From Bacteroidetes bacterium HGW-Bacteroidetes-3 (lineage in GTDB: Bacteria > Bacteroidota > Bacteroidia > Flavobacteriales > Flavobacteriaceae), in contig PHDE01000007.1 of NCBI GenBank assembly GCA_002842505.1, forward strand, positions 1 to 46,947: a stretch of 46,947 nt of DNA, given 5' to 3'. The first letter of the stretch is position 1; each line of letters begins with the position of its first letter. This document shows, piece by piece, positions 8,265-15,279 of this stretch. The position numbers and the translations under genes were made by a program. The notes under the pieces are model-generated. The model searched no databases and was not told the DNA's origin. It worked only from the letters and a program-made list of their open reading frames with translations.

Positions 8265-8987
8265 ATGAGAACATTTATTAGCATTTTAACATTATTAATT
8301 ATTAGCACTAACCTTAATGCCCAGGTATTTACAAAAAAAATAATGGGCAACGGAAGGATAATTACAGAGAACAGAACAATCTCAGATTATGATAAAATTA
8401 GTGTTGCAGGGCCTTTTGATGTGGTATTGGTAAAGGGAAAGGAAGGCAAAATTTCCATTAAAGCCGATGAAAATTTAATGGAATACATTGAAACAGAAGT
8501 TAAAAATGGCCATTTAAAAATTCAGCCAAAAAAAAGTTACCAGTTAAGATCTACAAAAACTATTGTAATCACAGTACCTTTTGAAATGGTTGATGCCATT
8601 TCATTGGCAGGATCAGGGAATGTGAGTTCTATGGATATCTTAAATTCATCGGATTTAAATTTAAATCTGGCAGGATCAGGAGGATTGGATTTACCGGTTT
8701 CAACCAAAAATTTAATTGCACATATTGCAGGTTCCGGAAATATAAAACTATCAGGAATTTCTGAAGTGCTTAACTGTGAAATTGCAGGTTCCGGAAACTT
8801 AAACGGCTCCGATTTAAAAGCGAATGTTTCTCATGTTAAAATTGCCGGATCAGGGAATGTGAAAGTTCATGCAGTTTCTGAAATCCATGCCAATATTGCC
8901 GGTTCCGGAAATGTCATTTATACAGGAAATCCCACTATTGAAAAATTAAAATCTGTAGGATCTGGAACAATTAAAAAGAAAAGTTAA
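8265..8987 (+). CDS. Head GIN domain-containing protein (DUF2807), exported
   Basis: This protein of 240 residues has a signal peptide (MRTFISILTLLIISTNLNAQ) and a DUF2807 / head-GIN domain. The C-terminal half has six AGSGN or AGSGG turns about 17-22 residues apart (SLAGSGN, NLAGSGG, HIAGSGN, EIAGSGN, KIAGSGN, NIAGSGN) and a last VGSGT, giving a regular beta-helix. The N-terminal half holds the family phrase FDVVLVKGKEGKISI. It follows the DUF4097 gene by 10 bases and ends the operon before a strong terminator. The function of the family is not known. It probably forms, together with the previous product, a set of envelope beta-solenoid proteins under the ECF sigma factor. Confidence 0.88.
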   Translation: MRTFISILTLLIISTNLNAQVFTKKIMGNGRIITENRTISDYDKISVAGPFDVVLVKGKEGKISIKADENLMEYIETEVKNGHLKIQPKKSYQLRSTKTIVITVPFEMVDAISLAGSGNVSSMDILNSSDLNLNLAGSGGLDLPVSTKNLIAHIAGSGNIKLSGISEVLNCEIAGSGNLNGSDLKANVSHVKIAGSGNVKVHAVSEIHANIAGSGNVIYTGNPTIEKLKSVGSGTIKKKS

Positions 8988-9004
8988 CTAATTAAAAAAG
9001 AATT

Positions 9005-9031
9005 AAAAACGTCGCAATTACGACGTTTTTT
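9005..9031. terminator. Rho-independent terminator after the sigma factor operon
   Basis: A 10-base stem, AAAAACGTCG (9005-9014) with CGACGTTTTT (9021-9030), has a CAATTA loop and then another T. It is 18 bases past the DUF2807 stop. It can serve both strands and so also ends the pentapeptide gene arriving from the right. Confidence 0.88.
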
Positions 9032-9039
9032 CATTAATA

Positions 9040-9609
9040 TTATGCTATTTCTATCTGATATTTTCCCAACAAACCAGGCAAGCCCTGCAAAGAAAATTTG
9101 GCTTTTTTTATCCTATTTATTTCGGGGTCAATGCTGTAATTATAGGAAGTTCTAAAATCGGCTTTTTCCAACATTGAAGTCTTGAAAATGCTTCCAATTA
9201 AATCACAATTGTTAAATGTTGCATTGGACAAATCGGTTTCAGTAAAATCAACTTCCTCAATTTTACATTTGCTAAATTTTATGTTTTTAAGTTTCAGTTT
9301 ATAAAAAGAAACGATGTTTAAATGGCATTCCTCAAAGCCAAGCGACAATAAAAACGGATTGCAATCATTAAAATGAAGTCCCAATAATTTGCAATATTTA
9401 AAATTCACCTCTCTAAAAGAAGTGTTTTTAAAATCAGTCATACTTAAATTGCAATTGTCAAATGTACAATCGCTAAAAGTAATTCCGGAAACATCGGCAT
9501 TCAAAAAAAGGCAATTTGTAAAAGTGCAATTGTCATATTCTCCTTTTGCCAGTTTTACTTTTGAATAATCTATTTTTTCGAAAACTTCATTTTCAATAAA
9601 TACACTCAT
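9040..9609 (-). CDS. Pentapeptide repeat-containing protein
   Basis: This 189-residue protein consists almost entirely of pentapeptide repeats of the A(D/N)LxF kind. Examples are CTFTNCLFLNADVSG, CTFDNCNLSMTDF, CKIEEVDFTETDLSNATFNNCDL and LEKADF. Such proteins fold as a four-sided right-handed beta-helix. Some members (Qnr, MfpA) mimic DNA and protect gyrase. The length here and the shape of the C-terminal part (NRIKKAKFSLQGLPGLLGKY) recall Qnr-like chromosomal proteins, but quinolone protection is not shown by the sequence. No signal peptide is present, so it should be cytoplasmic. It lies 36 bases downstream of lgt and may be transcribed with it. Confidence 0.88.
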   Translation of the reverse strand: MSVFIENEVFEKIDYSKVKLAKGEYDNCTFTNCLFLNADVSGITFSDCTFDNCNLSMTDFKNTSFREVNFKYCKLLGLHFNDCNPFLLSLGFEECHLNIVSFYKLKLKNIKFSKCKIEEVDFTETDLSNATFNNCDLIGSIFKTSMLEKADFRTSYNYSIDPEINRIKKAKFSLQGLPGLLGKYQIEIA

Positions 9610-9645
9610 AAATAACCAAACTTTTAAATAACCAATCTTTAACTT

Positions 9646-10473
9646 TTATTTGGTTTCTTTTGTTTTACGAAACATAAAATAGAAACCAATAAGAATAAGC
9701 GGAATGCTTAAAACTTGTCCGGTATTGAGACCAAACATCCAATTTTCGCCTCCTTCAACCTGTTTTTCCTTGAAAAATTCAACAAAAAACCGAACCGACC
9801 AAAGCGTTACAAAAAACAATCCGAAAAGATAGCCTGATTTCTTCATTTTATCAGTTTTCCAATAAACGAACCACAGCAAAAGAAAAACAAATAAATAGCC
9901 AACCGCCTCGTATATTTGTGTTGGATGGCGCGGGAAATCTTCCCCCAATCTTCTAAATATAAATCCGTAATTTGAGTTTGTTGGTTTTCCAATAATTTCA
10001 GAATTCATTAAATTCCCCAATCGGATAAAAACACCGGCTGCGGCAACGGGAATCACAACCCTGTCCAAAATAAACAGGATTGGTTTTTTCAACACATTTT
10101 TGCTGTAAAAATACATCGCGGTAATAATCCCAATGGCAGCGCCGTGACTTGCCAAACCGGCATAGCCCGTAAATTGGAATTTTGGCGAAAAACGGAAAGG
10201 GAGCAACACTTCCAACGGTTTTCTAAAGAAAAATTCAGGTTCATAAAACAGGAAATGCCCTATTCTTGCGCCCAATAAGGTTGCGATGATGGTATAAATA
10301 AATAAAGAATCTAGTTTTTCAATGGGAATTTTATCATTAATGAATATCTTTTTCATTAAATATAACCCTAACATAAAGGCAATTACAAACATTAAACTGT
10401 AATAACGAATGGCAAATGAGCCAATTTTAAAAATTTCTGGTGCCGGATTCCAATCTATTTGAAGAAGTATCAT
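9646..10473 (-). CDS. lgt: Prolipoprotein diacylglyceryl transferase
   Basis: Lgt is the inner-membrane enzyme that transfers diacylglyceryl from phosphatidylglycerol to the lipobox cysteine of prolipoproteins, the first step in lipoprotein maturation. This 275-residue protein shows the family pattern. It starts with LQIDWNPAPEIF and has about seven membrane helices. The signature is AGVFIRLGNLMNSEIIG, with the conserved Arg, Gly, Asn and Glu. PRHPTQIYEA and LWSVRFFVEFFKE follow. Many lipoproteins in this window depend on it (the isomerases, GldI, the PhoD-like protein). From memory, it neighbours yidD in related genomes; here a 2.9-kb segment separates the two. Confidence 0.96.
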   Translation of the reverse strand: MILLQIDWNPAPEIFKIGSFAIRYYSLMFVIAFMLGLYLMKKIFINDKIPIEKLDSLFIYTIIATLLGARIGHFLFYEPEFFFRKPLEVLLPFRFSPKFQFTGYAGLASHGAAIGIITAMYFYSKNVLKKPILFILDRVVIPVAAAGVFIRLGNLMNSEIIGKPTNSNYGFIFRRLGEDFPRHPTQIYEAVGYLFVFLLLWFVYWKTDKMKKSGYLFGLFFVTLWSVRFFVEFFKEKQVEGGENWMFGLNTGQVLSIPLILIGFYFMFRKTKETK

Positions 10474-10555
10474 TTTTGTTTAGTTGTTTATTTGTTAAGT
10501 TGTTGAATCGTGTATTTGTTGAATCGTTGAATATTTACAGTGTCGTCATAGAGTT

Positions 10556-10693
10556 ACCGATAACGGATTGCAGCTTGAAGCAGTTGGGGAAAAATAGGCG
10601 AGTAGTTTCGGTTGAAAACTGAACTTTGCAAACACAAAACCAACTTTAAAGTTTGCCTAAAATCCCCAATCACTTCAAACGCCTGTTAGCGGT
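10556..10693. repeat. Inverted-repeat cassette-boundary element A
   Basis: This 138-base element lies in the 294-base gap upstream of lgt. The ends are inverted: ACCGATAAC (10556-10564) against GTTAGCGGT (10685-10693). The arms keep pairing inward through TTGAAG/CTTCAA and TTGGGGA/TCCCCAA (left arm to about 10590, right arm from 10663). The 73-base middle holds a core beginning TTTCGGTTGAAAACTGAAC (10606) and continuing into AAACACAAAACCAA. The same core is found in element C (12096-12230). Size and folding potential resemble an integron attC site, but the end motifs do not fit the attC consensus. Confidence 0.75.
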
Positions 10694-10767
10694 TAGGTCG
10701 TTTAAAAACGAAATGTCATATTTTAATTCGGTTTTTAGTTTTTTTCACTGTTAAATTGTAGTTAATT

Positions 10768-11430
10768 TTAAATATTACCTTGCCATTCTTCAAAAAACAT
10801 TTGAAGATATAATTCCATAAATTTATGCCTTTTTTCAGCCATATTTTTTGCGGTTTCTGTATTCATATTATTTTTTAGTTTCATCAATTTACTATAAAAA
10901 TGATGGATTATTGATGGATCTTTCTCTGATTCGTCATAAGTTTCTCTGTCAAAAGGTTTTTCTGGCATCCACATTTTAACTTTATAAACTCCACCAAAAG
11001 AAAAAGTTCGTCCAATTCCTACTGCACCAATAGCGTCTAAATTATCTGCATCTTGTAAAATTAATGTTTCAATATCACTTACGGTTTTTCCATTTGCGGA
11101 AAAGTTGTACTCTTCGTGATATTCGATACAATGCAATATATTATTTTTTTGAATTTCGGTTAAATTTTCAGAGTCTAAAATTTCTCTTATTTTTGGAATA
11201 GATTCTTTTGGGGAACAAAACTTTCCTGTTTCATTTTGCATTATTCTATGTAAATCATGCAACAATGCTGAAACCGCAATTATTAATCTGTCCCCACCTT
11301 CTTTTTCTTGAATAGTTAATGCAACATTCATTACTCTTTTTAGATGATAAATGTCGTGTCCACTTGTATCTTTTTCAAATAGTTTTTCTATTTTTTTTTC
11401 AATATTTTCTAATATTTCAATCATAAACAT
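10768..11430 (-). CDS. HD domain-containing phosphohydrolase
   Basis: This 220-residue single-domain protein is of the HD superfamily (metal-dependent phosphohydrolases; YedJ-like members act on nucleotides or other phosphates). Metal ligands are visible in order: H in GHDIYHLKRV (about residue 24), the HD doublet in SALLHDLHR (about residues 57-58), ECHxxHEE-type HCIEYHEEY (about 103-108) and the aspartate of LQDADNLDAIGAVGIGRTF. No signal peptide or regulatory domain is present, and the substrate is unknown. It is the first gene of the segment between lgt and yidD, with repeat element A on one side and the collapsed site B (11479-11493) on the other. Confidence 0.85.
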   Translation of the reverse strand: MFMIEILENIEKKIEKLFEKDTSGHDIYHLKRVMNVALTIQEKEGGDRLIIAVSALLHDLHRIMQNETGKFCSPKESIPKIREILDSENLTEIQKNNILHCIEYHEEYNFSANGKTVSDIETLILQDADNLDAIGAVGIGRTFSFGGVYKVKMWMPEKPFDRETYDESEKDPSIIHHFYSKLMKLKNNMNTETAKNMAEKRHKFMELYLQMFFEEWQGNI

Positions 11431-11478
11431 TTTTTAACTATTTATATTTTTTTTCTTTTAAATTTCTGTTTTCGACTG

Positions 11479-11493
11479 ACCGCTGTTAGCGGT
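11479..11493. repeat. Collapsed cassette-boundary site B (ACCGCT-GTT-AGCGGT)
   Basis: This 15-base palindrome, with stem ACCGCT/AGCGGT and loop GTT, lies between the HD and FMN reductase genes. It looks like the left end of element C (TGACCGCT) joined directly to the right end of element A (TGTTAGCGGTT), with the whole 120-base middle missing. I read it as a deletion product, or a minimal form, of the same element. Confidence 0.5.
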
Positions 11494-11510
11494 TCGTTGT
11501 TTTATTTCGT

Positions 11511-12050
11511 CTATTTGTTGCTTACTAAATTTATAAAAGCGTTAATAAAATCGTCTAACTGCTTATGAGTTTCAGTGTCAGCTAAATTCCATCGTTCATC
11601 AAATTTCCCTTTTATACCCTGTAATAACAAAGTTGTTTCGTCAGTAAATTTCGCCATTGCAGTTTTCATTATTAGTTGCAATTCTTCGTGTCCTTTTTGT
11701 CCACTTGCAGAAGCAGTTATAAGTCCACTTGGTTTGTCTGAAAATATTGTAGTCGAAATACACCATTCAATAGCGTTTTTCAGTCCACTTGGAATACTAA
11801 AAATATATTCAGGTGTGCAAATAATTATTCCGTCTGATTTTTCAATTACGTTTCTAAATTCTAAAATTAGTTTTGGTGGATTGTCGGCTGAAAGTTCTGG
11901 GTCAAAATGAGGAAGTGTTTTTAAGTCATTAAAAATTGTCAAGTTAAATTCATTCTCTGTCAAACTTGCAATTTTTTCAACAAGTTTTAGGTTAGCAGAA
12001 TTTGAACTTGCACTTCCAATAATTGCTAATATGTTTTTTCTTTCGGTCAT
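11511..12050 (-). CDS. NADPH-dependent FMN reductase family protein
   Basis: This 179-residue flavodoxin-fold oxidoreductase is of the NADPH-dependent FMN reductase family, which includes chromate and azo reductases. The phosphate-binding loop is near the N-terminus (IIGSASSNSANLKLVEKIA). The family phrase TPEYIFSIPSGLKNAIEWC contacts the flavin ring, and TASASGQKGHEEL follows. It has no signal peptide. Quinone, chromate or azo dye reduction are all possible; the physiological substrate is not known. The gene stands alone between boundary site B and element C, in keeping with one gene per cassette. Confidence 0.88.
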   Translation of the reverse strand: MTERKNILAIIGSASSNSANLKLVEKIASLTENEFNLTIFNDLKTLPHFDPELSADNPPKLILEFRNVIEKSDGIIICTPEYIFSIPSGLKNAIEWCISTTIFSDKPSGLITASASGQKGHEELQLIMKTAMAKFTDETTLLLQGIKGKFDERWNLADTETHKQLDDFINAFINLVSNK

Positions 12051-12095
12051 TAAATTACTGTTAGTATCTTGTCTGTCTTGAGGTTCGGTACAATG

Positions 12096-12230
12096 ACCGC
12101 TAACGTTCCCTTGCTACAAGAGGTTTGGGAAAAAGCACGCCTTAATTTTCGGTTAAAGACTGAACTTTAAAACACAAAACCAAGTTTCAGTTTATTGCCA
12201 AAACCCAAATCTCGTTTAACTGTTAGTGGT
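12096..12230. repeat. Inverted-repeat cassette-boundary element C
   Basis: This 135-base element has ends ACCGCTAAC (12096-12104) and GTTAGTGGT (12222-12230), and arms that pair again through AGGTTTGGG (12121-12129) with CCCAAATCT (12204-12212). Its core (12147 to about 12199) shares TTTCGGTTnAAnACTGAAC, CTTT and AACACAAAACCAA with element A, plus TGCC shortly before the right arm. Two copies this similar, placed between unrelated genes, show a true dispersed element. The gap between the FMN reductase and Nudix genes is almost entirely this element. Confidence 0.75.
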
Positions 12231-12241
12231 AGTGCTTCTTT

Positions 12242-12697
12242 TCATTTCTCAATCAGCAATTTATCATGTTTGAGATTTTCAAAAACCTGAAGAACTCCAA
12301 CAACTTGAATAGGTTCTTGCAAATAATTTTTTAAGTTAAAATATTTTACTGCTTCAATTTCATTATTTGGCACAATTTCTTGATTGAGTTCATAAAAAAA
12401 ACAATCTTGCTCCATTATCACATTTTTTTCTTCTCCATAAGCTGGTGCTATTATTTGACAATAAAATTTTAGCAAATAAGGATTTAGAATGAGATTTAGT
12501 TCCTCCTTAATCTCCCTTTGAATTGATTGCAAAGAAGTTTCGCCCGTATCCACTTTTCCTCCTGGAAGATACCAAGCCTTTTTATTGTTGCTGTATGCCA
12601 AGAGTAATTTATTGTCTTTTATGACTATTAATCCTACCGTGGGTAATTTCACTATATTCTCTGTCTTTATATTTAAACTTTCTCTTTTATTATCCAT
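12242..12697 (-). CDS. NUDIX hydrolase
   Basis: This is a 151-residue Nudix protein that should hydrolyse a nucleoside diphosphate linked to another moiety (NDP-X). The Nudix box is complete: GGKVDTGETSLQSIQREIKEEL, which fits GX5EX7REUXEEXGU apart from its last glycine position. It is preceded by the family's WYLPGG. The substrate cannot be predicted. The start at 12697 gives MDNKRESLNIKTENIVKLP and overlaps the 3' end of the LOG gene by 25 bases, so the two form one transcription unit. Element C lies directly downstream, 11 bases past the stop. Confidence 0.9.
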   Translation of the reverse strand: MDNKRESLNIKTENIVKLPTVGLIVIKDNKLLLAYSNNKKAWYLPGGKVDTGETSLQSIQREIKEELNLILNPYLLKFYCQIIAPAYGEEKNVIMEQDCFFYELNQEIVPNNEIEAVKYFNLKNYLQEPIQVVGVLQVFENLKHDKLLIEK

Positions 12698-13254
12698 TTT
12701 TCCATCGTTGGTGCTTGATAATTTTGCATCTTGTTTAATAAATCATCAATGTTGTCACTTGTCAAAAGCATCTCTTGGTTTATTTTTTTGAGAAATCCTT
12801 TATCTACCATTGTTTGGATTAAGGATAAAAGTTCGTCATAAAAACCATTGCAGTTTAATATGGCTATCGGCTTTTTATGAAGTCCTAATTGTGCCCAAGT
12901 CAGCATTTCGAAAAACTCTTCTAATGTTCCAAAACCACCCGCCAATGTGATTACACCGTCAGACAGTTCATTCATTTTGATTTTTCGTTCGTGCATTGTT
13001 TCTACCAAAATCAATTCCGTCAAATTTTCGTGTGCGATTTCTTTTCCTTTAAGAAAATGTGGTAAAACTCCAATTACTTCACCTTGATTTTCAATCGCTC
13101 CGTTGGCAACGGAACCCATTAATCCTACATTTGCACCGCCATAAACAATGCCTATATTTCTTTCGGCTAATTTCCTTCCTAATTGGTAGGCTTGTTCTTC
13201 AAATATTTTTTCAGTTCCAAAACTTGAACCACAAAATACGGTTATTCTTTTCAT
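12673..13254 (-). CDS. TIGR00730 / LOG family Rossmann-fold protein
   Basis: This 193-residue member of the LOG family has the motifs VFCGSSFG at the start, YGGANVGLMG, MHERKIKMNELSDG and GGFGTLEEFFEMLTWAQLG. Related proteins are cytokinin riboside 5'-monophosphate phosphoribohydrolases or nucleotide 5'-monophosphate nucleosidases (PpnN-like) that cleave the N-glycosidic bond of NMPs. The usual PGGxGTxxE motif reads AGGFGTLEE here. I chose the ATG at 13254 (MKRITVFCGSS); the longer frame up to 13383 would run through a repeat and into yidD. It is coupled to the Nudix gene, suggesting a shared nucleotide clean-up role. Confidence 0.9.
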   Translation of the reverse strand: MKRITVFCGSSFGTEKIFEEQAYQLGRKLAERNIGIVYGGANVGLMGSVANGAIENQGEVIGVLPHFLKGKEIAHENLTELILVETMHERKIKMNELSDGVITLAGGFGTLEEFFEMLTWAQLGLHKKPIAILNCNGFYDELLSLIQTMVDKGFLKKINQEMLLTSDNIDDLLNKMQNYQAPTMEKWIIKEKV

Positions 13255-13274
13255 TTGCTTATTGATGAGTTTAT

Positions 13275-13288
13275 GCATTACCCCTAAC
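13275..13288. repeat. Possible half site D of the cassette-boundary element
   Basis: On the minus strand this reads GTTAGGGGTAATGC. It agrees in 12 of 14 positions with GTTAGTGGTAGTGC at the right end of element C. On the plus strand it would be a left end (ATTACCCCTAAC). The rest of the element is absent and a CCCCCTAACC-type repeat follows instead. The match is short, so this is tentative. Confidence 0.3.
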
Positions 13289-13309
13289 TTATAATTTATA
13301 ACATTTTTA

Positions 13310-13336
13310 TTCCCCCTTCGGGGGTTAGGGGGCTTA
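13310..13336. repeat. CCCCCTAACC-type dispersed repeat at the 3' end of yidD
   Basis: Read on the minus strand, TAAGCCCCCTAACCCCCG then AAGGGGGAAT begins exactly at the yidD stop codon. CCCCC and GGGGG form a hairpin with a short GAA loop. It has the same orientation relative to the gene as the copies after def and the S9 peptidase gene. Confidence 0.7.
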
Positions 13337-13564
13337 TGGAACCGGATCATGTCCATGTCCGCCCCAAGGATTGCAACTGACAATTCGTTTAACGGACAGC
13401 CAGCCTCCTTTAATAATTCCGTGCTTTTTTAATGCTTCCACCGTGTATTGCGAACACGTAGGCGAATACCTGCAACTCGACGGCAAATAAGGCGAAATCG
13501 CTGCCTGATAAAATCGAACCAGCCAAATAAATGGAATTGCCAGTATTTTAGTGATTGTTTTCAA
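13334..13564 (-). CDS. yidD: Membrane protein insertion efficiency factor YidD
   Basis: This small protein of 76 residues assists YidC-dependent membrane protein insertion. The family pattern is complete: [23 protein letters not shown], with its conserved cysteines, then [24 protein letters not shown] at the C-terminus. An amphipathic helix at the N-terminus likely binds the inner face of the membrane. It starts one base after cysS ends and is surely co-transcribed with it. The stop codon falls in the first bases of a dispersed CCCCCTAACC repeat. Confidence 0.95.
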   Translation of the reverse strand: MKTITKILAIPFIWLVRFYQAAISPYLPSSCRYSPTCSQYTVEALKKHGIIKGGWLSVKRIVSCNPWGGHGHDPVP

Positions 13565-13565
13565 T

Positions 13566-15044
13566 TTAATTTATGGAGAAGGTTGTTCCTTCTTTTCCGT
13601 CTTTTAACTGTATTCCTCTAGATGCGAGTTCATCACGAATTTTATCGGAAAGCGCCCAATCTCTATTGTCACGTGCTTCTTTACGCATGGCAATCAGCAT
13701 TTCAACCACTCCGTTTAATTTGTCGCAAGCATTTTGTTCCAAGTTGTTTTGCAAACCCAACACCTCAAAAACAAAAATGTTCATGGTGTTTTTAAACTTC
13801 TCCATATCTGCCACTGAAATTGTCTCCTTTTTTTCAAGCAATAAATTCACATATTTCACCCCTTCAAATAAATTGGCAATCAACACCGGACTGTTAAAAT
13901 CATCGTTCATTGCATCGTAACATCTTTGTTTCCAGTCGCTAATGTTGATGGATGATTCTTTGTTTGTTTCAATATTTTCTATATTATTTAGGGCTTCCAT
14001 CAGTTTTAAATAACCTTTTTCCGAAGCTTCCAACGCGTCGTTGGAGAAATCCAACACGCTACGATAATGCGCCTGCATCATAAAAAACCGTGTCGCGCTC
14101 GGCGAAAAAGCCTTGCTTAAAATGTTGTTTTCCCCCGAAAAAATTTCATTTGGCAAAATATAATTTCCTGTGGATTTTGCCATTTTTTGGCCGTTCAAAA
14201 TCAACATATTTGCGTGCATCCAATAATTCACGGGATTCACCTTGTTTTTTACTTTAGATTGCGCAATTTCACATTCGTGATGCGGAAATTTCAAGTCCAT
14301 TCCACCACCGTGAATATCAAATGTTTCCCCCAAATATTTTGTGCTCATGGCGGTACATTCCAAATGCCAGCCAGGAAATCCGTCGCTCCAAGGTGAAGGC
14401 CAACGCATAATATGTCTTTCTTCCGCTTTTTTCCAGAGCGCAAAATCCTGCGGATTTTTCTTCTCCGATTGTCCGTCCAGCTCACGCGTATTGTGAATGG
14501 ATTCTTCTATATTTCTGCCGGAAAGAATTCCGTAATGTTCTGTTTCATTGTATTTTAACACATCAAAATAAACAGAGCCGTTAACTACATAGGCCATTCC
14601 TTTCTGCAAAATATCTTTAATAATTTCAATTTGCTCCACAATATGTCCGGTTGCTGTTGGTTCAATACTAGGCGGCAAATTGTTTATTTTTTGAAGTGTT
14701 TCGTGAAAATCGACCGTATAGCGCTGTACCACTTCCATCGGCTCAATTTTTTCCAGTCGCGCTTTTTTTGCAATGCGATCTTCGCCTTCATCCGCATCAT
14801 TTTCTAAATGCCCGGCGTCAGTAATATTGCGCACATAACGCACTTTATAGCCCAACTGTTTTAAATAACGAAAAACCAAATCAAACGACATAAAAGTTCT
14901 AACATTTCCCAAATGCACATTGCTGTAAACCGTTGGTCCGCATACATACATCCCAACATTTCCTTCAACAATGGGTTTAAAAATTTCTTTAGTTTTGCTT
15001 AAAGAATTGTATATTTTGAGCTGATTTGTTTTGTATAATTCCAT
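13566..15044 (-). CDS. cysS: Cysteine--tRNA ligase
   Basis: CysRS charges tRNA-Cys with cysteine. This class I synthetase has 492 residues. The signature elements are C35 in CGPTVY, the HIGH equivalent HLGN (44-47), zinc ligands C230 (ECTAMS), H255 and E259 (HHECEIAQ) and the KMSKS equivalent KMAKS (287-291). The DALR-like helical domain and the C-terminal anticodon-binding end ([12 protein letters not shown]) are complete. The start at 15044 ([20 protein letters not shown]) is the usual one for Bacteroidota. The 124 bases upstream hold only a weak TATATTTA -7 box on the minus strand. Confidence 0.97.
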   Translation of the reverse strand: MELYKTNQLKIYNSLSKTKEIFKPIVEGNVGMYVCGPTVYSNVHLGNVRTFMSFDLVFRYLKQLGYKVRYVRNITDAGHLENDADEGEDRIAKKARLEKIEPMEVVQRYTVDFHETLQKINNLPPSIEPTATGHIVEQIEIIKDILQKGMAYVVNGSVYFDVLKYNETEHYGILSGRNIEESIHNTRELDGQSEKKNPQDFALWKKAEERHIMRWPSPWSDGFPGWHLECTAMSTKYLGETFDIHGGGMDLKFPHHECEIAQSKVKNKVNPVNYWMHANMLILNGQKMAKSTGNYILPNEIFSGENNILSKAFSPSATRFFMMQAHYRSVLDFSNDALEASEKGYLKLMEALNNIENIETNKESSINISDWKQRCYDAMNDDFNSPVLIANLFEGVKYVNLLLEKKETISVADMEKFKNTMNIFVFEVLGLQNNLEQNACDKLNGVVEMLIAMRKEARDNRDWALSDKIRDELASRGIQLKDGKEGTTFSIN

Positions 15045-15279
15045 TAAAACTTCCCTTAATTTAAAAGCGTAAATATACTAAAAATCCTGAAGGTAAAAAT
15101 TTATGTTGGTTTGGAATTTTGTTTGAAGAAAACGAATTAATCTATTCTATTGATTCTTTGCCAAACTAGTGACAAAACATTATTCATCGTGCAACGATTT
15201 TATCAAAATAAATATTTTAAATTTACACCAAATATTGAAGGATCAAAACATCCATAATTTCAACAAAGTTAATACCTTA

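Noticed and set aside
10440-10622. 60-codon ORF over the lgt start and element A
   Set aside because: It crosses a structured repeat and the lgt start on the other strand and has no recognisable protein feature.
10556-12230. Canonical integron attC sites
   Set aside because: The ends read CGnTAAC and GTTAGnG, which do not fit RYYYAAC / GTTRRRY, and no IntI gene is in the window; only the architecture is similar.
13255-13383. N-terminal extension of the LOG frame up to 13383
   Set aside because: It would run through a dispersed repeat and overlap yidD; MKRITVFCGSS at 13254 is the normal family start.
15169-15279. Longer start for the first GT2
   Set aside because: The extra 37 residues look unlike the family and overlap a promoter-like TAAATTTA.
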